64,000 bases of DNA from Streptococcus pseudopneumoniae ATCC BAA-960 = CCUG 49455 (GTDB taxonomy: Bacteria; Bacillota; Bacilli; Lactobacillales; Streptococcaceae). Shown one piece after another: positions 17,623 through 28,277 of the stretch (the first letter of the stretch is position 1; each line of letters starts with the position of its first letter). Below the pieces are notes generated by a model, which was not told where the DNA came from, did no database searches, and saw nothing but the letters and a program-made list of their open reading frames with translations. Position numbers and translations under genes: made by a program. The stretch spans positions 1-64,000 of the forward strand of contig NZ_MWSM01000018.1 of assembly GCF_002087075.1 (NCBI RefSeq). The letters run 5' to 3'.

Positions 17623-20090
17623 TATTCTTCACCTTCTGTTTCATTTTCTGTCCCAACTTCTTCTTTTTCTGCCACCGCAACCGTTGTGAAAGTCACTATC
17701 TGAGCATCTTGATCCAGGCGCATTACTTTAACTCCCATAGTTGCGCGTCCTGTTTGTGAAATATTGGCAAGATTGGTTCGAATCATGACACCTGTATCAG
17801 TGATAATCATCAAATCCTCATCCCCTTGAACAGTCATAAGACCGGCCAGCAAGCCATTTTTTTCGGTAATTTTAGCTGTCTGCATTCCCTTACCACCACG
17901 ACCTTTTGTTGGGTATTCAGTAGCGACTGTACGCTTACCATATCCTTTTTCTGTGATAATAAGAACCTCATCTTGATCAGTAATCAAGCTGGCACCAACA
18001 ACTGTGTCTCCTTCACGAAGGTTAACACCTTTCACACCAGTGGCGATACGACTCATACCACGAACGGCTGATTGATTAAAGCGAACTGCATAACCAAACT
18101 TGGTACCAATGATAATATCCATATCTCCTTCCGCCAACAAGACATTGATTAACTCATCTTCATCCTTTAAATTCAGCGCTTTGAGACCATTTTGACGAAT
18201 ATTGGCAAATTCCTTAACACTGGTTCTCTTCACAATACCGTGACGGGTTGTAAAGAAGAGATAAGCATCATCACTGCGATCAGACTCAACATTGATAACC
18301 GTCTGAATATTTTCGTCTTCATCCAATTTCAAGAGATTGACTACTGGTAGCCCTTTGGCAGTCCGACCATACTCAGGAATTTCATAACCTTTCAAACGAT
18401 AAACTCGTCCTTTATTTGTGAAGAAGAGCAGATGATCATGGGTGCTAGTTGACACTAACTCACGAACAAAGTCATCATCTTTCACTCCTGTTCCTTGGAC
18501 ACCACGACCCCCACGTTTTTGAGCAGTAAATTCAGCTTGGTCCAGACGTTTAATGTATCCTTTGTTAGAAAGGGTAATTAAGACATCCGATTCTTCAATC
18601 AAGTCCTCATCCTCGAGACTCAAGACCTGTCCAACCATCAACTCTGTACGGCGTTTATCGGAAAATTTACGTTTAACTTCATCCAATTCGTCTTTGATGA
18701 TTTGAGAAACACGTTCAGGCTTAGCAAGAATATCCGCTAAGTCCGCAATCAGAGCCAAGAGGTCATCATACTCAGATTGAATCTTATCGCGTTCCAAACC
18801 TGTCAAACGACGAAGACGCATGTCTAGGATGGCCTGACTTTGACGTTCAGAAAGCTTAAACTTACTCATCAACTCAGCTTGTGCTTCCGCATCCGTTTCA
18901 CTAGCACGAATGATACGAATCACTTCGTCGATATGGTCTAGCGCAATCAAGAGACCTTCTAAGATATGAGCGCGCGCTTCCGCTTTTTCCTTATCAAAAC
19001 GTGTACGACGAACAACTACTTCTTTTTGGTGCTCGATATAAGCATCCAAAATCTGACGAAGAGACAAAATTTTCGGTATACCATTTTGGATAGCCAGCAT
19101 ATTGAAACCAAAGTTGGTTTGCATCTGGGTCATCTTGAAGAGATTATTAAGGATAACATTGGCTGAGGCATCACGCTTGACTTCAATAACAAATCGAACA
19201 CCCTCACGGTTTGACTCATCACGTACTGCTGTAATCCCCTCAATGCGTTTTTCCTGAACCAAGCGAACAATATGCTCATGCACCTTGGTTTTGTTGACCA
19301 TATAAGGAAATTCTGTTACAACAATGCGCTCACGGCCAGTCTTAGTTTCTTCGATTTCGGTACGAGAACGTAGGACAATCGAACCTTTACCTGTTTCATA
19401 AGCCTTGTGGATACCTGATTTCCCCATGACAAGGGCACCTGTTGGAAAATCTGGACCAGGCAAGACTTCCATCAATTCCTTGGTAGTCACTTCAGGATTA
19501 TCCATGACCAACTTCACTGCATCAATGGTTTCACCTAGATTATGAGGTGGAATATTGGTTGCCATCCCAACAGCAATACCAGTTGCTCCATTAACCAAAA
19601 GGTTTGGAAAACGCGCTGGCAAGACCAAGGGTTCCCGTTCGTTGGCATCATAGTTATCAACGAAATCAACTGTATTTTTGTTGATATCACGAAGCATTTC
19701 CAGAGCAATCTTGCTCATACGTGCCTCGGTATAACGTTGAGCGGCAGCACTATCTCCATCCATGGAACCAAAATTCCCATGACCATCTACAAGCATGTAA
19801 CGGTAGCTCCACCATTGAGCCATACGGACCATGGCTTCATAGATAGAGGAATCCCCGTGTGGGTGGTATTTACCCATGACATCCCCTGTAATACGAGCAG
19901 ATTTTTTATGGGGTTTGTCTGGAGTAACACCCAATTCATTCATTCCGTAGAGAATGCGACGGTGAACAGGTTTTAAGCCATCTCGAACATCAGGAAGAGC
20001 TCGCGCTACGATAACACTCATGGCGTAGTCGATAAAGCTTGCCTTCATCTCCTTTGTCAGATTGACATTCACTAAATTTTTATCCTGCAT
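17622..20090 (-). CDS. gyrA: DNA gyrase subunit A
   Basis: 822-residue gyrase A subunit that cuts and rejoins DNA during supercoiling. The start at 20090 ([16 protein letters not shown]) matches the usual streptococcal protein; upstream in-frame codons have no ribosome site. The catalytic tyrosine is Tyr120 in [13 protein letters not shown]. Quinolone-resistance positions read Ser81 and Glu85 ([12 protein letters not shown]), the sensitive alleles. The C-terminal beta-pinwheel contains the GyrA box [11 protein letters not shown] single promoter region shared back-to-back with ldh is likely, and srtA follows. Confidence 0.97.
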   Translation of the reverse strand: MQDKNLVNVNLTKEMKASFIDYAMSVIVARALPDVRDGLKPVHRRILYGMNELGVTPDKPHKKSARITGDVMGKYHPHGDSSIYEAMVRMAQWWSYRYMLVDGHGNFGSMDGDSAAAQRYTEARMSKIALEMLRDINKNTVDFVDNYDANEREPLVLPARFPNLLVNGATGIAVGMATNIPPHNLGETIDAVKLVMDNPEVTTKELMEVLPGPDFPTGALVMGKSGIHKAYETGKGSIVLRSRTEIEETKTGRERIVVTEFPYMVNKTKVHEHIVRLVQEKRIEGITAVRDESNREGVRFVIEVKRDASANVILNNLFKMTQMQTNFGFNMLAIQNGIPKILSLRQILDAYIEHQKEVVVRRTRFDKEKAEARAHILEGLLIALDHIDEVIRIIRASETDAEAQAELMSKFKLSERQSQAILDMRLRRLTGLERDKIQSEYDDLLALIADLADILAKPERVSQIIKDELDEVKRKFSDKRRTELMVGQVLSLEDEDLIEESDVLITLSNKGYIKRLDQAEFTAQKRGGRGVQGTGVKDDDFVRELVSTSTHDHLLFFTNKGRVYRLKGYEIPEYGRTAKGLPVVNLLKLDEDENIQTVINVESDRSDDAYLFFTTRHGIVKRTSVKEFANIRQNGLKALNLKDEDELINVLLAEGDMDIIIGTKFGYAVRFNQSAVRGMSRIATGVKGVNLREGDTVVGASLITDQDEVLIITEKGYGKRTVATEYPTKGRGGKGMQTAKITEKNGLLAGLMTVQGDEDLMIITDTGVMIRTNLANISQTGRATMGVKVMRLDQDAQIVTFTTVAVAEKEEVGTENETEGEE

Positions 20091-20167
20091 TAATAAATGC
20101 CTCATTTCACAATTAGTAAGTAACAACATTATACCATAAATTCCCATCTATTTCAGCCTCTAAACCA

Positions 20168-20183
20168 CTAAAACGTTTACATA
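20168..20183. promoter_or_regulatory. cre-like sequence between gyrA and ldh
   Basis: The minus strand reads ATGTAAACGTTTTAGT, one mismatch from the CcpA catabolite-responsive element consensus WTGNAANCGNWNNCWW. It lies about 20 bp upstream of the ldh -35 hexamer, a plausible position for carbon control of ldh. Confidence 0.35.
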
Positions 20184-20203
20184 GAGAACTATACGGCATA
20201 TTC

Positions 20204-20232
20204 GTGACAAAGTTTTTTAAAAGTGATAGAAT
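20204..20232 (+). promoter_or_regulatory. Promoter of ldh
   Basis: GTGACA, a 17-nt spacer and TAGAAT, followed about 45 nt later by the ldh ribosome site AAGGAG. Confidence 0.55.
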
Positions 20233-20244
20233 GAAGTTGTCTAG

Positions 20245-21252
<1,008 letters not shown>

Positions 21253-21277
21253 GAAGCTTCTAAAAATTAATTTAACT

Positions 21278-21316
21278 ATAGACAACTCCTTGAATCATCA
21301 GGGAGTTGTTTTTTTC
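21278..21316 (+). terminator. Terminator of ldh
   Basis: ACAACTCC-(TTGAATCATCA)-GGGAGTTGT followed by TTTTTT. Confidence 0.9.
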
Positions 21317-21320
21317 CTGT

Positions 21321-21413
21321 ATCATATGAAATAGTACCCCGTTACTCTAAAACGTTGTTATAAAATGCTTTAAATTCCTAATCGATTTGTTCATATCTTA
21401 TTTCAATCCATTA
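21321..21413. repeat. Degenerate RUP-like element
   Basis: Diverged copy sharing GAAATAGTAC, TCTAAAACGTTGTTA, ATCGATTTGTTC and TTATTTCAATCCATTATA with the RUPs elsewhere in the window. Confidence 0.5.
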
Positions 21414-21427
21414 TACATCTTCCCACA

Positions 21428-21478
21428 ATAAAACGCATAATACCAAGGATTGTCAATACCTTATCTTATGCGTTTTTT
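21428..21478. repeat. SPRITE-like inverted repeat / terminator
   Basis: AAACGCATAA...TTATGCGTTTTTT with an inner AAGG/CCTT stem. It sits downstream of the helicase gene on the minus strand and after ldh on the plus strand. A related hairpin with the same ACGCATAATA arm occurs at 31854-31893, consistent with a dispersed pneumococcal repeat. Confidence 0.5.
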
Positions 21479-21511
21479 CTGATTTCAAAGAATTTTGACT
21501 CAGCCTTCTTT

Positions 21512-24500
21512 TTAATTATTTTCAAAATAGGAATCAACCAACTCCTGAATTCTTCCTTCTTTAGCTGCTGGAATAGTATCTTCTAAAACAAAATTCTTCC
21601 TACTGATATCTTTAGAAAGATTTCCAAAGATAAAATTAGTGGAAATGTTATAGATAATTTCTGAAGGGGCAAATCCATAAACTTGATTTTCTAGGATATG
21701 TTTTAATCGCTCTTCAGGATTTTGAAAGGCTTCTTGCATACCTACGCTATTATATAGTCGCTTAACCAATTCTGCAATATAGAGGCCTGACTTCATGTAC
21801 AAATCAATAAAAGTCTTAGATGGATCATCAAAAATCCCTGGATTTTCCTTTTCCAAATCATCCACCATCCTTTTCACCACTCGTTTAGGAGTGAAAATTT
21901 GGTTGGTCTTCTGCGGTGGAATATAGTCAAAAATGTCTTCTTTTTGATCTTTAAAATAATCCGCCAACTCCTCTTTCTTACGAAGAAATTCTTGGATAGC
22001 TTCGTCAAATGTTGCTCGATCAAAGAGATGTCCTGCAAAATCTTGTCCACCATCTCTCAAATAACGAAATTGGTCAATCGTAATAGCAGTCACTTCAAAG
22101 AAAACATGCTCAGGAACAAAGGTATCAAAATTATCAAGTGTTAGAGATTGATTGCCATAGGCCATGATGAAACTTGGAATTGTTCGTGCAAATCCTCGAA
22201 GATGGTCACGAATCTCATCTTGAGCTGATTGTTTTAACTGTTCAACACGTTTTATCTCAACCTGTTCGATAAACTTCTCAGGCATTTTTTCCACTTCTTC
22301 TTTGAGTGTTTGCTCTAGTTTTTCTTTGTGAATGAGATTATTTTCTTCTAAACGTTTATCAAAATCTTCTTGAATCTTATCCTTTTGCTCCTTATCAACC
22401 GCTTCCTTGATTTGTTGCTGCAATTCTTGCTTGATATGAGCTTCAGAAATTTTTCTTTCGATATCATTTTTTCGAATTTCATTCTCAAATATTGCTGTAA
22501 TTTGCTTCTTGATTTGGTCTGTTTCCCGAGTTTTAAGATTGTATTCAGCTTTTAAATCTTCTACAATCACTGAAGAAACTGTCTTACTCAAATCATTTGC
22601 CAATTGTTTTTGAGTTCGTTCCTCATCTTTTGTGACTAACTCAGCAACAGATTCACCAAGCCCATAAACTTTTTCACCAAAAAGTCGCATTTGCTGATTA
22701 ACTACAATTTCATGGTCTACTACTGCATTTCCCTCATCATCGACTGTAACATCTGAAAAGTCTAATAAATCAGAACTATCTTGTACCTTCCCTTCCTTTT
22801 CAACTGGCAGCTCATTTAAAATATCTAGAACTGTTTGACTAGCTTGGAAAATACCGCTAATATTATCAAATAATAGATTGGACATAAAGCCACGTTTAAG
22901 AACTTCTCTAGCTTTTATCTGGCGAGGAATGGTTAGAACCGCCTTGGCATCAATTTCAACCATTTTACCAGCACGGTCTTCAGCTATGACAGGGAAGAAA
23001 TTGAGTAATTCTCTGATGTTTTCTTCACGAGTTGTCGAAGTCCCGCCGCCTCCTGCAGTCGCAAGCGATAAGTTGTTGGCAAACTCATCAAAGAGAATCA
23101 AGGTTCTTTCCGGCGCAAAGTCAAATACATAGGCTCTTTCTTTGCGAAAGTGATTTCCTTTGTTATCGATCCATGAGTAAGGATTTTGAGCACGGAAGGC
23201 GGCCTGCATATAAAGTGCAGGTGATTTCAAATTCGATAACATCAATACACCTGTCCACTCAGGGATAGTGACACCTGTCGTCAATTGACCGACGGATAGG
23301 GTAATGGTTTTGTCATTACCTGCTATCGCTTTTCTAACCAAGTCCAAGGATTTGAGTTTGACTTTATCGTCTTCTTCGGACATACGTCCGTCACCAGCAG
23401 CTAGAACGATCTCATAGTTTTCATAGATGGGGTGTTCTTCTAGTAGGGCTTTTAATGCTTTGGCCGAAGCGACACGTTCTAAAAGCCAAAAAGTATGCTT
23501 GAGTTCATTACGGAGTTCTTTGGTTGAAAATGGATATTTTTCATTGCTTGATAGAGTATCTAACCAATTTCTGACATCTTGCTCATGGATAAATTTACCT
23601 TTATCATCTGTAGCGAAAAATTCACTCAAGTCAAAAGCATAGTCAATATTTTCACCATCAAGTTGAGCGCCTTTCTCTAGCTCTTCACCAATCATCTGAG
23701 ACATTTGATAGGTAAAGAGATTTAACTGAGGTAAGGTTTCATATGGATTTTCCTCTTCTTGCTCAGGCGACCAAATAGTTTTGGCTGCCTGCTCATCAGC
23801 ATAAGACCAGTTATAGATTTGCTCCTCGGTAAAATCTCCCTTAGCCAATGCTTTAAATGGTGTACCTGACAAATGCAGAGTAAAATTCCGTCGAATCTTA
23901 TTAAAGGCTTGGTCAGTCTTGAAGGTATCAACTCCTTCATGAGCCTCGTCAATAACCAACAAATCCCAATGCAGATCAGTCACCCATTTGAGTTTATCGT
24001 GCTCTCCACCTAAATAAACAGAACCTTTCAAGTCTTGGAGACTGATAAAAGCAAGTTGTCTTACATCGTCATCTAAAATACCAACAAATTCTTTACGTGA
24101 CAAAGTTGGACGACTCTTAAGGCTATCTGATTCAGAAACAAACTTGTAAGTCGTCTGGCCTGCTATGAATGTTTCAAAATCATTATACCATGAGTTAGCA
24201 ATGGCAGGGCGGTTTGTTACAATTAGGACATTAACAGCTTCCATTCGACGAGCTAGGTCATAGGTAGACAAGGTTTTACCAAATCGTGGTTTGGCATTCC
24301 AGAGAAATTTGCCTCCAGCATGTTCTTGGAAATAAGCTAATGTCTTAGCAACTGCTTCTTCTTGCTCTTGTCGCAGAGTATAGTCCTGTCCTTTTCCAGG
24401 TTGATAACCAGACAAATCATGCTGAACAAATTTATCGAATAGATTTTTAGATTTTTCAGGAGTTCCATTAAAATAGAACCATTCCGTCTTAGGACGACGT

Positions 24501-24766
24501 TCTACATCATGGAAAGACAAGAAATGGTGGAAATCATGATCCTTGAAAGTTTTCCCCTTATCAGGCTCTTCTGTATAAGCTGCATCACCAGTCCATAATA
24601 TGTCTGTATCTATATGAGCTGTATGCGTTTGCTCCTTGATACGTTGTGTGACATCACGTTCTGTATACCCAATCTTAATCCAGCCTTCATTACTGGTTAC
24701 TGTCGGTGTGGTGTAGGCATAGATTTTAGGATGAATCTCTTTAGTGGTTTTAATTTCTACTGGCAT
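21512..24766 (-). CDS. Restriction-modification helicase protein with GIY-YIG-like N-terminus
   Basis: 1084-residue protein. Residues 13-100 look like a T5orf172/GIY-YIG-type nuclease domain (KIYAYTT, GWIKIGYTERDVTQRIKEQ). A superfamily 2 helicase motor follows: Walker A NAKPRFGKT (157-165), DEAH (273-276), LSGTPF (299-304) and a motif VI region near ALYMQAAFRAQNP. A Lys/Glu-rich coiled segment spans about 740-870. The C-terminus (from about 960, QIFTPKRVVKRMVDDL then FIDLYMKSGLYIAELVKRLY) resembles the SAM-binding part of an Eco57I-type methylase with a degenerate motif I, and no NPPY motif occurs. The gene follows the methylase gene after a 164-bp gap containing a hairpin. It is probably the motor/nuclease subunit of a split type I/ISP-like system. 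Confidence 0.75.
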   Translation of the reverse strand: MPVEIKTTKEIHPKIYAYTTPTVTSNEGWIKIGYTERDVTQRIKEQTHTAHIDTDILWTGDAAYTEEPDKGKTFKDHDFHHFLSFHDVERRPKTEWFYFNGTPEKSKNLFDKFVQHDLSGYQPGKGQDYTLRQEQEEAVAKTLAYFQEHAGGKFLWNAKPRFGKTLSTYDLARRMEAVNVLIVTNRPAIANSWYNDFETFIAGQTTYKFVSESDSLKSRPTLSRKEFVGILDDDVRQLAFISLQDLKGSVYLGGEHDKLKWVTDLHWDLLVIDEAHEGVDTFKTDQAFNKIRRNFTLHLSGTPFKALAKGDFTEEQIYNWSYADEQAAKTIWSPEQEEENPYETLPQLNLFTYQMSQMIGEELEKGAQLDGENIDYAFDLSEFFATDDKGKFIHEQDVRNWLDTLSSNEKYPFSTKELRNELKHTFWLLERVASAKALKALLEEHPIYENYEIVLAAGDGRMSEEDDKVKLKSLDLVRKAIAGNDKTITLSVGQLTTGVTIPEWTGVLMLSNLKSPALYMQAAFRAQNPYSWIDNKGNHFRKERAYVFDFAPERTLILFDEFANNLSLATAGGGGTSTTREENIRELLNFFPVIAEDRAGKMVEIDAKAVLTIPRQIKAREVLKRGFMSNLLFDNISGIFQASQTVLDILNELPVEKEGKVQDSSDLLDFSDVTVDDEGNAVVDHEIVVNQQMRLFGEKVYGLGESVAELVTKDEERTQKQLANDLSKTVSSVIVEDLKAEYNLKTRETDQIKKQITAIFENEIRKNDIERKISEAHIKQELQQQIKEAVDKEQKDKIQEDFDKRLEENNLIHKEKLEQTLKEEVEKMPEKFIEQVEIKRVEQLKQSAQDEIRDHLRGFARTIPSFIMAYGNQSLTLDNFDTFVPEHVFFEVTAITIDQFRYLRDGGQDFAGHLFDRATFDEAIQEFLRKKEELADYFKDQKEDIFDYIPPQKTNQIFTPKRVVKRMVDDLEKENPGIFDDPSKTFIDLYMKSGLYIAELVKRLYNSVGMQEAFQNPEERLKHILENQVYGFAPSEIIYNISTNFIFGNLSKDISRKNFVLEDTIPAAKEGRIQELVDSYFENN

Positions 24767-24837
24767 AAGTTTTCCTTTTTTGAACGTTTGCTAACCAAGT
24801 CAATTTATCTAACAAATGACTTTCTCATCTCATAAGT

Positions 24838-24872
24838 ACAAAAAGGGTCAGGGCATCGTATGCTTCCTGACC
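24838..24872 (-). terminator. Hairpin/terminator between the two restriction-modification genes
   Basis: GGTCAGG and CCTGACC arms with a 13-base loop and a CTTTTTG tail on the minus strand. It lies about 60 nt downstream of the methylase stop and 70 nt before the helicase gene start. Confidence 0.65.
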
Positions 24873-24930
24873 TAATCCTATGTGTCAATTATAGATCACT
24901 GAGCGCTATTTGTCAAATAAAAATACTTTT

Positions 24931-26802
24931 CTAATCCATCTCCCTTACATGTGTCTCAATAAAGGCAATTTCCTCAGGAGAAAGGTCATATTTTTGATAG
25001 AGCTGATGGTCAATATCAGCCACTGATTGTGTCCAATCAATGTCCGAATTGACCGTAAAGTCTTGGAGGGGGACGTAATACCAAGTTTTGCGTGAATTAT
25101 GCTGAGTAACTTTCAAAACACCTAATAATACTCTAGCGAATTTAGTTTTAATAAATTTAATACAAGCATCGGCTTCAAATTTTGTTTTAAAATTACCAAT
25201 AGATAAAAAAGTATCTGTATGCCCGATTAGGGGTTCCCCGATTAGGGGTGTTGATAAGACTTCACCTAAGGCACCACTTCCATTAGCTTCTGGTACAAAA
25301 ACATTATAATTTTCGAATGTTTCCGGTAAATCTAAATATTTTTTATTAATATATCGATAAACACGTTCGGAGCCAATTCTTCCAAGTAGAGCAACATGGT
25401 CTTTTTCTTCTTTGTTTTTGAAAACAAAATCTAACTGAGTTAGTGATTTCGAAACAATTTTATTTTTTGTTCCTTTTCCTTGCAGTTTTTCAGCATTTGG
25501 ATAATCAGAAAAAAGTTTATTTGAAAATCTATAAATACCTTGAGGATAAACTAAATCAGAAAAAGTTTCAAATTCTGGATGTTTTTCGATTTTTTTTACA
25601 ATACCATTCAAAGTTTCAAAAATAGTAAATACTCCGATTGGTCCCAAATCTTTATCAGCATCACGATAAGTTATTGCTACTCCACCCTTAATATCTGTTC
25701 CTGTGAATACTTTATCGCTTTTAAGCTCATAGAATTGAACTTTTAAATGCTTATCTTCTAGCATCTTTTCCATCCAATTTTTAGGAGTTTGACCAGCTTT
25801 AAATAAAAACCTTGCTGGGGTGATTAGTATAGATTTATCTGCGATTTTATAAGCTTCATCAATAAAATAGTGATATATCGGCTCATCTCTAGCTTCTCCT
25901 GTTTCCTGATACGGAGGATTTCCTATCACGACATCAAATTTCATTTCACTTTCCTCGCTAGATAGGCGCTCAAAACCTATCATTCTATTCTTTTTCCAGT
26001 CTTTGATATGGGTTTTAGATTCTTCTACTTCTTGGACTTCTAGCTCATCCGCAAACAAACTCAATTGTTGAGATTGCTTTTGTTTAGCTGAATAAGGACT
26101 ACTTTTTTTCAATCCATCCATCTGAAAGACATTGTAAGAAATAATAGTCGCAATTTCTTTCTTTTGCTCTAATGTTGGTTGATTTCCAGTCTTAGCTAGA
26201 TAATAGTCCTCAAAAGTTGCCAAAAGATTCTCACGCGCCAAAAGGAGAGAATCTCCTTGATACTCATAGCCATAAGAAGCTCGATAAGCTTTTTTTACAA
26301 ATTCATAAAAGGTGACTTCATCTGAGACCTCACGACTAATGCGCTGCAATTTTCTATCAACAAAACCAACTCGTTCAGATAATGGAATTTCCTTACCAGT
26401 CACTGTATCATAGCGAGTTACCATATAAGGTGCTTCACCACAGGTAATTTCTAGCCAGCGCACTTGGATATAATCTTCAAGATTCAGAGTTTCAAGTTCA
26501 GCTTCAACGTAACCATTTTGCTTTTCAACTAACCAAGTTGGCGTAAAAACTTCGGCTCTAATCTTAGTCCGATCTTTTTGCTCATATTTGGATTTTTCAG
26601 ATCTGGGTTGAATCAAGTTGGCATAGGTTCCCGTCACCTTACTTGGATTGATGCGATCACTTGGAGCAAATCCCTTTCCTAACAATTCATAAGAATGCGT
26701 AGCCCAAACAATTGATTTCTTTGTCGTTCGATCTTTTAAAAGAATTTTTAATAAGTCAGCCGATTCTTTAGATAAACTTTCTTCACTAATATCTATTGTC
26801 AT
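24931..26802 (-). CDS. Eco57I-type DNA adenine methylase / specificity protein
   Basis: 623-residue protein. The start is set at the ATG at 26802 (MTIDISEESL) with AGAGG 7 nt upstream; a TTG two codons earlier is less likely. The catalytic motif IV is FDVVIGNPPYQ (residues about 289-299), typical of N6-adenine methylases. VFTPTWLVEKQNGY and VRWLEITCGEAPYMVTRYD lie where the SAM-binding motifs should be. The C-terminal half (about 370-600) is variable and AT-rich at DNA level, as expected of a target-recognition region. With the downstream helicase protein it forms a two-gene restriction-modification system; which sequence it methylates cannot be inferred. Confidence 0.8.
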   Translation of the reverse strand: MTIDISEESLSKESADLLKILLKDRTTKKSIVWATHSYELLGKGFAPSDRINPSKVTGTYANLIQPRSEKSKYEQKDRTKIRAEVFTPTWLVEKQNGYVEAELETLNLEDYIQVRWLEITCGEAPYMVTRYDTVTGKEIPLSERVGFVDRKLQRISREVSDEVTFYEFVKKAYRASYGYEYQGDSLLLARENLLATFEDYYLAKTGNQPTLEQKKEIATIISYNVFQMDGLKKSSPYSAKQKQSQQLSLFADELEVQEVEESKTHIKDWKKNRMIGFERLSSEESEMKFDVVIGNPPYQETGEARDEPIYHYFIDEAYKIADKSILITPARFLFKAGQTPKNWMEKMLEDKHLKVQFYELKSDKVFTGTDIKGGVAITYRDADKDLGPIGVFTIFETLNGIVKKIEKHPEFETFSDLVYPQGIYRFSNKLFSDYPNAEKLQGKGTKNKIVSKSLTQLDFVFKNKEEKDHVALLGRIGSERVYRYINKKYLDLPETFENYNVFVPEANGSGALGEVLSTPLIGEPLIGHTDTFLSIGNFKTKFEADACIKFIKTKFARVLLGVLKVTQHNSRKTWYYVPLQDFTVNSDIDWTQSVADIDHQLYQKYDLSPEEIAFIETHVREMD

Positions 26803-26877
26803 AAGCAACCTCTCTTATATTGTAAGCCCTATTATATCATATTTTAAAGAATGAAAATTTACTTGGAAAAAAGTAAT

Positions 26878-27141
26878 TCAATAAATATCTCTCCGATGAC
26901 CAACTTCTAGAGTGGCAATTACTAATTCATCATCTACAATTTGTACGATAACTCGATAATTACCAATTCTATAGCGCCATTGACCAACACGATTACCAAC
27001 CAAAGCCTTTCCGTGTCGTCTTGGGTCTTCCAAAACATTGGTTTGTAAATAGTTTGTAATTAGCTTCTGCGTATAACGGTCCAATTTTTTCAATTGCTTG
27101 ATGAAACGTCTTGTCGGAACTAATTTATACAAATTATTCAT
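26878..27141 (-). CDS. relE: RelE-family toxin (RelE2 type)
   Basis: 87-residue type II toxin, a ribosome-dependent mRNA interferase of the RelE/YafQ group. It shows the family pattern VPTRRFIKQLKKLDRYTQKL, then HGKALVGNRVGQWRYRIGNYRVIVQI and the C-terminal EVGHRRDIY, with conserved Arg residues and a final Tyr. It appears near-identical to the pneumococcal RelE2 I remember. The start overlaps the antitoxin stop by 8 nt, so the pair is translationally coupled. Confidence 0.93.
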   Translation of the reverse strand: MNNLYKLVPTRRFIKQLKKLDRYTQKLITNYLQTNVLEDPRRHGKALVGNRVGQWRYRIGNYRVIVQIVDDELVIATLEVGHRRDIY

Positions 27142-27376
27142 CCTCCAAGCCTAAATCATGCATCATTTCTTCCCAAGTAATGGGTTCAACTCCTTTTTCC
27201 AAGTCGTCTAAATACTCTTGATAGGCTAAATCTGCCACACGAGCGTCGTATTCGTCTTCTAGAGCTTCAAGAGTTTTGGTGCGAATAAGTTCCGACAGGG
27301 AAACTCCTTCAAACTTAGCCATTGCTTTCATAAATGTTTTATCAGCTTCAGAAACTTTTAATGTAATAGTAGTCAT
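27134..27376 (-). CDS. relB: RelB-family antitoxin (RelB2 type)
   Basis: 80-residue antitoxin. The start is set at the ATG at 27376 (MTTITLKVSEADK), with AGGGAG 8 nt upstream. The N-terminal half (TITLKVSEADKTFMKAMAKF, then SLSELIRTKTLEAL) is a ribbon-helix-helix DNA-binding dimerisation domain. The acidic C-terminal half (YQEYLDDLEKGVEPITWEEM) wraps the toxin. It represses its own promoter, for which an operator-like inverted repeat overlaps the -10 hexamer. Confidence 0.93.
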   Translation of the reverse strand: MTTITLKVSEADKTFMKAMAKFEGVSLSELIRTKTLEALEDEYDARVADLAYQEYLDDLEKGVEPITWEEMMHDLGLEDE

Positions 27377-27395
27377 CTTTTGCACTCCCTTTTTT

Positions 27396-27436
27396 AATGG
27401 TAACACCATTGTATTACTTTTTAGGTGTTCAGTCAA
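27396..27436 (-). promoter_or_regulatory. relBE promoter and operator
   Basis: On the minus strand TTGACT (27436-27431), a 17-nt spacer and TACAAT (27413-27408) form a near-consensus promoter. The inverted repeat AATGG-TGTTA-CCATT (27396-27410) overlaps the -10 and fits an autoregulatory RelB operator. Confidence 0.7.
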
Positions 27437-27466
27437 TATAAAAAGAACACCTTCTCAGCGTTCTTT

Positions 27467-28276
27467 CTATATGTCTGTCAAGGGTGTTGCGGTATCTGGT
27501 GAGGTATCATAAACCTTAAAGTCTACTCCGACTCCCAGATCAGCTTGTGCTAGCTGATTGACCATGGTCATGTGAGCCAGCTCCTTGATATTGTTCTCTT
27601 TAGACAAATGTCCTAGGTAGATTTTCTTAGTGCGATTTCCTAGCGTCCGAATCATGGCTTCGGCGCCATCTTCGTTAGAAAGGTGACCCAGATCCGATAG
27701 GATTCGTTGTTTGAGTCGCCAAGCGTAAGAACCTGCTCGCAAAATCTCTACATCATGGTTGGACTCGATAAGATAGCCGTCCGCATTTTCGACAATCCCT
27801 GCCATACGGTCACTGACATAACCTGTATCTGTCAAAAGGACAAAACTTTTATCATCTTTCATAAAGCGATAGAACTGCGGTGCGACTGCATCATGGCTTA
27901 CACCAAAACTCTCGATGTCGATATCTCCAAAGGTTTTGGTTTTGCCCATCTCAAAGATATGCTTTTGCGACGAGTCCACCTTGCCAAGATATTTACTATT
28001 TTCCATAGCCTGCCAGGTCTTTTCATTGGCATAAAGATCCATACCATACTTGCGAGCCAAAACGCCCACTCCATGGATATGGTCTGAATGCTCATGCGTA
28101 ATCAAGATGGCATCCAGGTCTTCTGGCTTGCGGTTAATTTCAGCAAGTAGGCTGGTAATTTTCTTACCAGACAAGCCTGCATCCACTAAAAGCTTCTTTT
28201 TTGAGGTTTCCAGATAAAAGGAATTTCCACTGGAACCCGACGCTAAAATACTGTATTTAAAGCCTATTTCACTCAT
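27467..28276 (-). CDS. vicX: MBL-fold metallohydrolase VicX/WalJ
   Basis: 269-residue metallo-beta-lactamase-fold protein encoded third in the vicRKX operon. The metal-binding signature is THEHSDHIHG, followed by HDAVAPQF, LTDTGYVSD and ESNHDVEIL. The family member YycJ/WalJ is implicated in DNA repair and cell-wall stress, and VicX modulates VicRK output in streptococci; its substrate is uncertain. It starts 1 bp after vicK. Confidence 0.94.
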   Translation of the reverse strand: MSEIGFKYSILASGSSGNSFYLETSKKKLLVDAGLSGKKITSLLAEINRKPEDLDAILITHEHSDHIHGVGVLARKYGMDLYANEKTWQAMENSKYLGKVDSSQKHIFEMGKTKTFGDIDIESFGVSHDAVAPQFYRFMKDDKSFVLLTDTGYVSDRMAGIVENADGYLIESNHDVEILRAGSYAWRLKQRILSDLGHLSNEDGAEAMIRTLGNRTKKIYLGHLSKENNIKELAHMTMVNQLAQADLGVGVDFKVYDTSPDTATPLTDI

Positions 28277-28277
28277 T

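Noticed and set aside
17622..20090. Fluoroquinolone-resistance substitutions in gyrA
   Set aside because: Ser81 and Glu85 are present, so the key positions are wild type.
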